Positions 1 to 12,000 of a stretch of 64,000 nucleotides of DNA are shown here, piece after piece; the first letter of the stretch is position 1, and each line of letters opens with the position of its first letter. The DNA is from Solwaraspora sp. WMMD791. Its GTDB lineage: Bacteria; Actinomycetota; Actinomycetes; Mycobacteriales; Micromonosporaceae. The position numbers and the translations under genes are program-made. A model generated the notes under the pieces. The model saw nothing but the letters and a program-made list of their open reading frames with translations. It did no database searches and was not told the origin of the DNA. The stretch spans positions 4,317,001 through 4,381,000 of the forward strand of contig NZ_CP120737.1 of assembly GCF_029581195.1 (NCBI RefSeq), written 5' to 3'.

Positions 1-3000
1 CAGACTCGTCAACGTGACGGCGCGGCTCGATTCTCCGGCCACCTGCCACCGGTTCCGGTCTGCCGGACGCCCGTCGGAGTCCGGCGGTAGACCGGCCCAG
101 AAGAGGAGCTCGGCGGCTACGTCGGCGGCGGCGAGTGCCGCGCGGTCCGCCGGAGCGGGCGACGGTACGAGCGCGACGGTCTGCCGGCCCGCCCCGACCT
201 GCGACACCGGCAGCTGAGCGGGGACGATCCCCGCACCGGGATACGCCAGCGGCAGGTACCGATCCGGGGTGATCTCGGCGACCGGGATCGGCGGACGCTG
301 CGGATCGCCGAAGGTCCGGACCGTGCCGTCCGGCGCCCAGATGGCGACGTGCGGCTGCCCGCCACGGTCCGCCTCGACCAGATCCGCCGCCGCCGCGACG
401 GCACTGGCCAGCTCCATCGGCTGATAGGACGACGGCTGCAGCCCGAACTGCGCTGGTGTGTCGGACAATGTCCAGCCCGGGACGACACCGCTGGTGACCA
501 CGAAGCGCACCCGGGTGGGGTCCGGCGGCGCCGACGCCCGGGCACCCACCTGACCGTCCCAGAACGTCACCCTGCCGTCGGGGCCGCGCAGGACGTTGAA
601 GGCGTGCGAGACACCACCGTCGGCACCGTCGACCAAAACGATTCCCGAGGCGCGGTCGGACATCGCCCCGGCCATCAGCGTCTCGACCGCGTCGAGACCG
701 GCCACTTCCCGCAGTTCGGCACCGGCGTAGAACTCCAGGGTCTGCACCTCGGTCGCCACCGAGGCCGGTGCCACGAAACGCTCCCGTCCCGCCGACCGCC
801 AGGTCGAGTCGGTGACGATCGACGTGAAGATGCAGTTGGTGACGGACCGGTCCGGGTTGACCCGGTCGATGCTCAGCTCGGGGTTGTCCGCGAGGAACCG
901 GCGCTCGTCCAGCGGGGGGCCCACGGGCACCCAGCCACGCCGGTCCACCGGCCCGGCGCCGGCCAGGTCCCGGGCCGACTGCCCGTCCTTACCATCGGTG
1001 CGTCGACCGCCGCCAACGCGGCGGGCACCGACGGGGCGCGGGTCGGATCGGGTGGTCGGGGCGGTCAGCTCGGTCAGCAGCTGTCTCTGGCGGGCCGGCT
1101 GCGTCCCGTCCCCGGGCCGGTCCGACGTACGGTCCGGTCCGCCGTCGACCGGTCCGCCGTCAGTGGGTCCGCCGTCAGTGATGAGCCGGTCGCCACCGGA
1201 TGCCACCAGGCCCGGTACGTCGGCCGTCGACACCCGGGCTTCGACCATCGCCACCACCCAGCGCACGATGGACGGCGCGTCTTGCCACTGCGACGCCGTA
1301 CGGGCCTTCCAACCGGGCGTACCGGTCACCCGGAACAGCACCGTGCGGTGTGCGAGTGCGTTGGGCGGAAGGTCGGTGCCGGCGTGCTGGCCCGGCACCC
1401 GCCGTACCCGCCGGTCGCCGGTGTTCACCGCGGAGCTGGCGGCGATCTCTTCACCACCGGTCGCCGACAGCACGAGGTAGTCGACCTGTGCGGTGCTGAA
1501 GTTGCCCGGGGCGATCCCGAACGCCGGGTCGACCTGGTCGCGGGCGACCCAGAGCGTCATGCCTGCCTCGCCCTGCAGGATTCCCTCACGCGCGGCGGCA
1601 CTGGCCGACCCACCCTTCGTCGACCTGATCGGCGCGTGCTCGATGACACCCTTCCCGCCGCTGCCCACGACAACCGGAACCGGGTTGCCGTCGACCAGGT
1701 CGTTGGAGAGTTCCCAGGGCGTGGCGGCGACCGGTTCGATCGACAGTTTTCCTCGATAGTCGATGGGGTTGATCGCGTCCACCGTGGTGAAGGTGCGGGT
1801 GGTCCCGCCCGGCCGGAGCAGTCGGTGGACGGTGGCGGCGCTGGTCGGCCCCTTCAGGTAGTTCTCGACCTCCCGCCGACCGTCAAAAGTGTCGGTGACA
1901 TCCGGCAGGATCTGTCGGGCCACCGCGAGGAGCTCGTCGCGACCGTTGAACCAGCTGATCCGGATCGCCGACGTCACCGGATCGTACGGGGTCAGCGCCG
2001 GCATGCCGGGGCGTGGATCGGTGGCGAGCGACCGTGCCGGCGCATACCAACGCGGCGGGGCGACCTGCAGCGGCGCGGGGGTGGTGTCGCTGATCGCTAT
2101 CCGCGCAGTGGCCACCGCGTCGACCCAGTCGGACGTGTCCACCTGGTTCCTGGTGAACATCGCCAGAGCGTTCAACAGGGTGTTCAGTACCGGCCGGGTC
2201 CGGACCCGGATGGCCAGCTGGACGGGGAACGGGAAGTCGACCATCCCTTCGCCGTTGCGGATCGTGAACTGGTCCGTCTCGGTGCGGCGCTGCGAGACGG
2301 ATTTCCCGGTCTCGTCGAGCACGGTGGCGGCGATCCGGCCGGTGTGCCACCGCACGGCGCCGGTGCCGGGCAGGGCGACCGGCACCGACGTGTTCACGCC
2401 GACGATCTGGGTCGTTCCGGAGCCGTCCGACTTCGATCCCGACACGATGCCGTGCGCTTCGATCCCGGACTCGGTCGAACTGCGGCCGAAGACCTTCCTG
2501 GCGTTGTCGTCGGTGTCGAACCCGCCTAACGGCTTCGCCACCAGCTCGATCCAGCCGGTGACCGCGTGGCCCCGGAAGGTGGTCGTGAACGGACGTGAGC
2601 CGATCACCACCGGGGCGGTCGTCTGCCCAGAGCTGAAGTAGGCGGGCATCCCGGCCGCCGCCACCGCAGGGTCGCTGATGTCCGCGATGCCCTGTCGGAT
2701 GCCGGGCATGTACGTCGTCGACCCGGGCCGGGTGGCTCCGTCGATATGTCGTTCCACCAGGGCCAACCCGTTGCGCCACAGCGCCCGGTGCGCCGGATCC
2801 TCAGGTACCCCTGCGTCGGGCTCGGCTGTCGTCGCGGCACCGGGCTCGGCCGTCGTCGCGGCATCGGGATCGGCCGTCGTCGCGGCACCGGGTTCGGCTG
2901 TCGTCGCGATCGGGCCGATCCTGCCCAGCTCGATCGTCTGGCCGCCGGAGCCGGGCGGCACGACCCCGAGCTGCTGGGCCTCGACGGGTCCCACCTCGCG

Positions 3001-6000
3001 ACTGGGCCGCCGCGCGGCGGCAGCGGCCGGTGCCGAGGGATCGAAGTCCGGCGGGTTCGCCTCGGTCACGACGAATGCGGCGTCGCCGGCATCCAGGCGG
3101 GCGAACAGCCGACGTGGTGGATACCGTACGCCCTCCTCGGTCACCACCTCGTGATTACGTCGCGCTGTCTCGTCGGCCTGCCGCTGGACGACCGCCTCGG
3201 TGATCCGCGACGCCAGGTCGCCGGGCAGACCATCGATCGGCGCCCCGGGCTCGCCGAGTTCGCTGCGGGCCATCCACAGGCCGACCAGTTCGTCGAAGCT
3301 GAGATACGCCTCGATCGCGTCCGGCACGTCGACCGCCAGCTGGGCCTGCTGCGGCCCGCCGCGGTTCACTGCGGAGGCTGCCGTGGTGGCGACGTTGCGT
3401 GGTGCACCGTACATGGTGCCGACGTAGGTCAACGGAATGCGGACCGGATACACCGGACCGCTGTGGGTCACCGTACGGCTGTCCGTGGCGTCCTGGGACT
3501 CGCTTCCCTGACGAGACCAGTCGATGCTGGCGCGGCCACCGAAGGTCGGAATCTCCACGCGCCGCCCACCGATGATCAGCATGAGAGCGAAGGATCCGTC
3601 CCCCCGGTGGCGGCGGGTGACTTTCCAGCTCTCGCCGCCACCGTCGCCGACCGACTGGGTGCCCTCGTAGTAGAGGCTGCTCGGGCTGCGTCCCTTGCGA
3701 GGTGGCACGTAACGCGGGCGCCCCGGGTACGCCTGCACGTCCAGGGCACCCTCGGACATGGATACCTGGCCCTCCTCCACGATCTGTTCGGTCGCGTAGG
3801 TGCCGGCCAGCATCTGGGCAAGCCGGTCGCGCAGTCGCGCCGGGTTGACGAACGCCCGCCGGCTCTGCGCCGACAACGACGCCTCACTGGCCGGGCTGTG
3901 GCCGGTGAACCAACCCCGTACGCCGCCCTTCGGCGCGCCGAAGACGTCCGTCGCCAGTTCCCTGAACAGTTGGTTCAGTGCCGGCGAGCCGGCCACCGCG
4001 GTGGCGCCCGGCAGCAACCCGTACTGCTGGTCCGGCCGCCGGTTCAGGGCTGCCTTGTCGTCCTCGGTGACCGGCCGAGGCCGTGGTCGCAGCGGCGGCG
4101 GTGCCGCTGCGCCCTGCAACACCAGCAGGTCGGGAACCCAGGCTCGGACGCTGGCGTCCTGGTACGGCGTGCTGCGGCCGTCGCCCCGGTCGATCGCGGA
4201 CGTCCAGTACGGGTCGTTCGCCCCGGCGTGGTAGATCTCGGCGGAGAGCCGGCGAGGCAGGTCGAAGGCGTGAATCGGCTCGTCCGGCGACTCGATGATC
4301 GTCGAACGTTCGACGGTCGATCCGGTCGGCGTGACGTGTCGCAGCCCTCTGCGGTACTCGTACGGACCGACGCCGAACGGGACCGCCGCCGGGATGTCGG
4401 CCGCGTCGTCGCGGATGCCGACGGTGGCGGTGCCCTGCAGCCGGGCGGACGCCCGGTTGTCGGACTGCTGCTCGGCGGTCAGGGCGGTATCGCCGTCCGC
4501 GCCGAAGTAGAGCCGGCCGTCGCGGGTCGCGCCCCGGTGGATCGCGGCACCGCCACGGTCCAGCTTCCACCGCACCATCACCCGCTCGATCTCGACCTTG
4601 CTCTTCTTCTCGAACGGGATCCAGATCGCGTCGCCGTCCAACTCGTCGAAATGCGACTCGCGGAAGTCCGGGCTGGTCACTTCCAGCAGGCGGTGCAGGT
4701 TGCGGACCTGTTCCGGCCTGGCGTTCGGCCCGGTCGGCAGGAAGTGGTGCTCGCGCAGGTGCTGCTCGACCTGCTTGTCCACCCCGAGCCCGGCGGCCGG
4801 CTCGGTGGTGCGGAAATCGGTGAAGTCGGTGTGCCCTGCGGCCCCCGTACCGCCATGCTCCACGGCTGCCGGCGGGTGGATGTCGGCGTTGGGTGCGGAC
4901 AGGGTCAGCGGCACCCAACGCAGCCGGCCGCCCTGACGCTGCGCGGCCAGGCCGTCGAACGACACCGGCTCGTTCGAACGGTAGCCGTCGATCAGTTCGG
5001 CGGTCCACCGCAGGTCCGTGTCGGCGACGTCGGCGGGCTTCATCTTGCCGTCCTCCGCGACGCCGTTCTCCCAGCCGCGTAGCAGTGACGCCGACCCGCC
5101 CGACTGCTGGGACCGGCTGTCCCCGGCCGACACCCGGGCCTGGCCGCCGACGATGCCCGAGCTGTACGTGCCGAAGGTCGCGGTGTCGGCCATCGACGTG
5201 TCCGCGTCGACCACGGTGAGCCCGACGCCGACGCCGACGCCGACGCCGCTGTCCAGCCCCGCCGACCCGCCCTCCGCCACCTGGTTGTGCCGGTAGACCT
5301 CGATCCGGGCATCGGGCGCCTTCGTGACCAGCCGGGACGGCGCCGGCTGCGCCCTGAGCCGGAGGATGCCGACGAACTTCCCGTCGCGGTCGAACAGCGG
5401 CGGCGACTGCACACCCGTACGCTGCAGTTTGCCGAACCCGCCGGCGAGATTGGACCCACGCAGCAACTGGCGCAGGTGACGTTGCGAGTCGGCGTTCAGC
5501 CGGTCGAGGTCGCCGAGGCGGGTACGCAGCTCCCGCTCGACCCATCCCGGATCGTGTACGCCGTCCAGGATCGCCACCGGCTGGCCGGTGAATCGAGCGG
5601 AACGGTTGTCGAGGTTCCCGGGGATCTCGGTGACCGGGCCCTTCGGGTGCGCGATGTGTTCGGGGAACATCACCGTCGTCGGCTCGGTCGACGTCAGGGT
5701 CCGGACCACGGCTGGCGGCGCGGGCGACGCTGTTGGCGGGACCGAGGAGGTGGCCGGCGCCGTCGTGGCCGGCGCCGTCGTGGCCGGGGCCGGCGCCGTC
5801 GTGTCCGGCGCAGCGATCAGTGGTACGGCCGCCGACTCGACCCGGATCCGCCAGACGAGGTCGTACACGTGCGGGTAGTGCGGCTCACGCAGCCGGTTGA
5901 TGTGCGAGTGCTTGACGCCCAGCATAGTCTCGATCTGCCGGGCGAACTGGTTGTGCATCATGTTGATCGGAATGTTGATGTTCAGTGCCCGCAGCCCCGG

Positions 6001-9000
6001 AATCCGGTCGAGCAGGCCAGCGATGCCGCCGACCGGGATGATGAGATTCCGGTTGGTCTTCGCGGTCTGGCTGGTGTCGACCGTCGTCCCGTGGTGACTG
6101 CGGCTCTCCGCCTGGGTGTGCGGCAGGCGTACGACAGGTAGCTCCTCGGGCCGGCGGCTCCACTCCGCCACGAAGGTGACCCGGACGGCGTCGTCGCCGT
6201 CGCCGAGGACGTGCGCACTGCCGCTCGGCGTGGACGACTCCCGCAGATCCAGGCTCAGCGCCTCAGCGGTGGTCAGCTGGCGGACGCTGTCGCGGATCGC
6301 GTCGCGGGCCGACGGTGCCGCCGGTGCCGACGCCCAGTACGCGTCCAGCGCGTCGATCGCTTCCCGCTGGACCAGCACCGCTTCCGAGTCGGTGATGACC
6401 GTCTGGCCGCTGGTGTCGAAAATCGACGTGCTGCTGCCGAGGTCGGTCAGATCGGCCTGCGCGTGCCGCCGCTGCGTCCAGCCGTCCACCACGGCAGCCT
6501 GATCGCGGAACCGGACGTGCAGTTCGTCGTACACGTCGCGGCTGGTGGCCAGCTCTGCGGCGCGCCGATCCTGCTCGTCCTTTGCCGCCCGCCACTGCGT
6601 ACCGATCTCCGCGGCCCGCGCGCGCAGCGGCGGCCGGCGGTCCCGCAGCGCGGTCTCCTCAGCCCAGCTGCGCACCAGCTCGTCGTCGGCGGCCCGGTGC
6701 AGGTCCGTCAGCCGGTCGATCTTGGTACGCAGCGACGCCACGTTCTTCTCGGCAGCGCTCACCTGCTGCGCCGCGCGCTCCGCCGCCCTGGCCGCAGTGG
6801 TGCGGGCGTCATCGAGCGCCGGGCGGGCCGCCGGATCGCGCTGCTTCGGCGGCAGCGCGGCCTGGGTCCGGTCGAACTCGGCGAGCGCGTCAGCCGCCGC
6901 CCTGGCCTGCCGCTGCGCCTGCGCCTGACGCTGCTGGCTGTCGGCGAGGTCCTTCTCGGCCTGGCTCAGCTCGCCGCGGGCCCGGTCGAGGTCGCCCTGT
7001 CGGGCCCGCCAGGTCTCGGCCTGCCTGCTGATCCGGACCCGCAGGTCAGCCAGGTCGCGTCGGATGTCACGCTGCTCGGCCCAGACGGCGGCGAGCCCGG
7101 CCTGATGCCGCTCGGCCTGCCGCACCGCGTCGGCGTGCCGCTGGGTCGCCAGGTCCAACCGGGCGGCCGCAGCGACGAGCTCGGAGTGAATGTTGTTGAG
7201 GCTGTCGTACTCCCGTGACCATCGGCCGAACGCCTGCGCCGAGGTCAGGCCGAGTCCGGCGTCGGGCATCGCCGGCCCACCGTCGCGATCGGGACCGGCC
7301 GGCTCGCGCAGCATCGCCGCCAGCGGCGGCGGCGGCACCACCCCAGGGACGGTCAGCATCCCGGACCGGGCGTCGTCGTAGCCGCTCAGTACGGCCACGA
7401 GGTCGAGGTTTCGGATCGGATCGGCCGGGCCGGCGGTCTCGCGGTCCCGTACCTCCCGAAGGTCCTCGACGAACGTGCCGAACAGGTCCATGGCGGCGAC
7501 CGCGCCGGGATGACCACCTTCGGCGAGGGCGCGGGCGGCGGCGAGGTTGCGGGTGTTCCAGTGCCGTAGCCCGGCGCCGATCCGGTCGATGGCGGCGGCC
7601 GGATCGAGCCCGGCGGCGCGCAGCAGCGCAAGCGGGCCGGCCTGGTGCAGCGGGATGAACCGCACCTCGTACGGGTTCGCCGGCAACGCGGCCGGGGCGC
7701 GGTCACCGGCGTCCACGAACGCCACCACGCCCCGGTCGCCGTCGTCGTCTCCTACGTGGTGGACGAGGGTGAACTGCGGTGCCGCCTCCGGTGCGGCTCG
7801 GGTCACCAGGACACCGAGGGATCCGACGGGTGTCTGCCCCATCGACTGTTCGATCCGGTCGTAGCTGGTCTGCGCGGCCGGCAGGCGGACACCGGGCGCG
7901 ACCGGGCCGACCCCGTTCGAGGTCGCCGCCGCGAACTGCCGTGCCGCGTCGGCATCGGATCCGCCGGCGATCCGGGCGATCAGCTGGCCGACAGCGGCCA
8001 GCCGGCGGCCACCCGGCGCGGCGCCAGCCGGAGTACCCGGTGCCGGTAGATCGCCGTACAGCCCTCGTACGACGTCCGCCGCAGCACCTCTATGGACGGT
8101 CGAGGCGGTGGGCGTCGGTCGCCACGACTGCGCGGCCCGGTCCTGCTCGGCTTCCCACCGCTGGGCCGCTGCCTGCAGAGCCGCCCGCCCGCTCGTCCGC
8201 TGCCTGGCATCCGCCTCGGCCTGTTCCGCCGCGCGCCGGTCGGCCGCAGCCGTGTCCGATTGCGCCCGCCGCTCGCTGCCGTCCTCGTCGCTGTCGCCGT
8301 CCTCGCTGTCGCCGTCCTCGCTCTCGCCGTCCTCGCTCTCGCTGTCACCGTCGCCGTCCTCGCTCTCGAGGTCGCTGTCGCCGTCGCCGTCCTCGCTGTC
8401 GCTGTCGCCGCCACGCTCGCCGTCGGCATCTGCCTGTTGCCAGAGCGGGACGAAGTGTTGGCTGGAGTGGTGCAGGTGGAAGATCGGTCCCGAGTCGCCG
8501 ACGACCGGATGTGCGATGACACCGGCCGACGTCGTCTGGAAGACCTGCGCCCGAAAGCCGAACCCGGCGATGAGAGCGTTGTAGAGGTTGCGGTCAGTCA
8601 CGTCCAGCATGTCGCCACTGCTGAGGTCGGCGTGCAACTGGCTTCCGGGCGGGACGTTGGCCAGCAGGTAGTCGCGAAGTCCGGCAACAGTCGTCCGGCC
8701 ACGCCCCGCATGTGCCTCGATGAGCTGCCGGAACGTGTCGAGCAGGCACAGATTCCCCTGTCCGCTGGCCGTGCCAAGGGTCAGTTGCGGCGGCAGCGAC
8801 GCAAGCGGCCTTCCGCCCGGGGCACTGTACGAACCGTCGGGCTGCCTGGTCCACGACCCCGATCCGGTCGCGCCAGCGAGATCCAGATCGTCGGCGGGCC
8901 CCGGGGGCACCGCAACCGACGGCTCCGGTGCCGCCGGCGGCACCACCACACCATCGGTCGCCACGAACCGCACCCGCGACAACTCCGCCGGCGCCCACGC

Positions 9001-12000
9001 CTGCCCACCGATCTGGTCGTCCCAGAACACCGCCCGACCATCAGCACCCCGGAACACCCGGAACGTGTGGCTGACCCCGCCATCAGCCGGTGACACCACC
9101 ACGATCCCCGACGCGTCCGACGACGTACCCGGATCCGACATCGCCGTCTCGATCGCATCCAGCCCCGCCACGTCGCGCAACGGCCCGCCCGCGTACCACT
9201 GCAGCACCCCCACCTCGGTCGCCACCGACGCCGGCGCCTCGAACCGCACCCGACCACCCGTACGCCGCAGCAGGTCACCCACGACGGTGGCGAACACACA
9301 GTTCGTCGCCGACCGCGACGGATTCACCCGGTCGACCGCCAGGTACGGCTCAGCCCGCAACACCGCAGCCTCATCCACCCGGGGACCCACGGGTACCCAG
9401 CCACGCCGGTCCACCGGTCGGGCACCGGCCACATCACCCGCCGATGACCGCCCCGCGTCGTCGGCCCCGGTCGCCTGCGCCGGGTCCGGGCGCGCGGCGG
9501 CCGGGTCACCCGTCGCGTCCATGCCATCGGTCCGCCCGGGTACGGAGTCCGGCCGGACCGTGACTGGTGCCCCGCCTGGCAGCCACGTCCCGACCGGCGG
9601 CACCGGTACGACGACCAGTCCGGCCTCCGTGGCGGCGTCGGTGCCCGTACGCGGGTCGCGGCCCGCGCTGTCACGCGGATCAGCTGAACGCACCGGATTG
9701 GTACCCTCCGTCGCCGGTACCGACGACTGCCGAGCGGGAGCGGGCTCGCCCAGCTGGCGGGGTGTGTCCTTGCCGGCCCGGTCGGGTGAACTGGCCGTTG
9801 TTTCGGTGCCCGGTGACCGCGCCTGCTCGACGGCAGGCGTCCGTTGATCCACTGTGCCGGCACGGACGGTCGAGGAGTCCGCGCCCGGATCGATCGAGAC
9901 GGTGACCGTCGTCGGCGCCACGGCACCGGCCGGGACGCCGTCGGCGGCGAGCGGGTCGGTGAGGCGTCCAGACTGGCGTCCGCCGGTGGCCGCGCTGTCA
10001 GCCGTACGGGATTCGGCAGGCGGGCCGGCTGCCGACGGGGCGGTGGTGGCCCGGGACGGACCGGCATCCGCCGATCCCGGTGCCCGCGCGTCGGGCGACG
10101 GAGCGACCGGTCCGGCGACTTCCTGGATCGCGGGAACGTCCATCGGCGTGCTCTCGGGCCCGCCCGGACCTCCGTCACTGCCGTGTGCGGCGACGTCGAC
10201 AGCGTCCACGGCATCCACGGCGTCCACGGCGTCCACGGCACCGACGCTGTCCGGTCGTTCGGGCTGTGGGACGTCGCTGTCCACGACGACCGCCGGCCGA
10301 TGCTCGAACAAATCGTCCGCTGCGGGTCGGGATCCGCCCTCGTCGGTCGTGACCGTGTCCGGCAGCGGACCGCCGTCGGATCCCCGCAGCTCGCTCCCGG
10401 CCCGGACGGCCTCCCCGGTACGGCTCGCGTCGGTGCCCCGCGCGCCGTCTCCTGCTCGGGTCGAAGCTTCCGGTTGGCGGTTGCCGCCACTGTCGGTCCG
10501 CTGCGACGGGTCGGTGGTACGCGCGGTGCCGTCGGCAGGGCGCGGCCCGCCGTCGACTGTCGTCGCGGCTGGTGGGGCACTGCCGCCGACGATCCCGGGC
10601 AACTGCTGCTCGGCACGGACGTCAGCGGCGGTCTCGCCCGTGCCGTCTGCCACCTGACCCGCCTGTCGACGATCCGCCACGGCGTCCGACCCGTCACCGG
10701 TGGTCAGTGCGTCGCCTGGGTTCGGTGCCTGCGCGCTGGTCCGCTGCCCGCTGTCCAGACCCGGTCCGGCGCTGTCGATGCCACGGACCGACGACGTCGT
10801 ACCTGATGCTGCCGGAGCACCCGACAGCTCGTCGGCCCGGCCGCTGCCGCCGACCGCGTCGTCGGTTCCGGACGGCTGGTCCGTCCCCTCGCCGTCGGTC
10901 GCCGCGCCGCCATCGCCGGTTCCCGCACTCGCCGCGCCGTCACCGGTGCTGGTCCCACCTTCGTGGCCGGCCGGCGAGGAGTCGTCCCCAACCGAGCCGG
11001 TGACCATGCCATCGCCGCTGCGGACATCGACGTCCGCACTCGGGCCAGCCGTCACCTGCGGCGTCATCACGCCGCTGCCGGCCAGGCTGTCACCGCCGCG
11101 ACCGGCCGTGTCGGTCGATCCGGCCGTGGCCGCGGGGCCGTCGACGGCCCCGACCCTGCCCTGACCGGCACCGCCCTGGCCCGTCCCCTGACCGGCGCCC
11201 GTCCCCTGACCGGCAGCGCCCTGGCCCGTCCCCTGACCGGTGCCGCCCGGCTGCTGGGCCTGGACGCCGGCGCCGGACCATGTACCGGCCAGACCGGGAA
11301 CGCCGCTGGCGGGCAGCACGGTACCGGCGGCGTAGTCGAGGAGCCGGTTCTCCTCGTCGTCGGTCGCCCGATCCAAGTAATCGTCATCGGACCAGGTGCT
11401 GGACGCGTCGTCACCGAGCAGTCCCTGTTCCGAAAGATCACCGACCCAGCCGGTGTCCCCGTCGTCGCCGATAGCCGCACTGTCGGTGTCGTCGCCGAAC
11501 AGAGTCGCGTCGTCGGCCAGAGTCGCGTCGTCGTCGCCGACCAGAGTCGCATCGTCGTCGACAAACGAGTCGGCGTCGTCCGCCGGGTCGCCCCCGCTGC
11601 TCTGCGGCACGTCCTCCCCGTCGACCGGTGCGGCGTCGTCCGGCAGCGGCCGGAAGGCGTCGTCCCAGCCGGTAAACGAAGGTAGGTTGATCGACTTGCC
11701 GAGCTCGGTCCGCGTCGGTACCGCATTGGCCTCGTGCAGGCCGCCGACGAAGGCGCTGGTGGCGGTCCCCCACCGCGCCTCGATCGGCGCGCCGACCGCC
11801 GCCTGACCGGCCATCTCCGCAGGAATCGCCACCGCGCCCTGGGCAGCACCCTTGGTGAGGATCGCCCCGGCACGGAAGACCCAGTCCTCCTTGATGAACA
11901 CGGTGCCGTCCGGTAGCGCCCGGTCGATCTTGGCGATCTTGCCCGCCGCCCAACCGATCAGCTCCTGAGCACCGAAGTTCGCCAGACCCGCCACCCCGGC

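Noticed and set aside
349-5082. Long plus-strand ORFs (for example 349-2529 and 2746-5082) opposite the giant toxin gene
   Set aside because: They are antisense shadows created by high-GC codon bias; the minus frame has recognisable domains and is uninterrupted for 12.6 kb.
10190-10245. Tandem repeats as a possible VNTR or CRISPR element
   Set aside because: The 9-base units are in frame within the giant coding sequence and encode a low-complexity linker.
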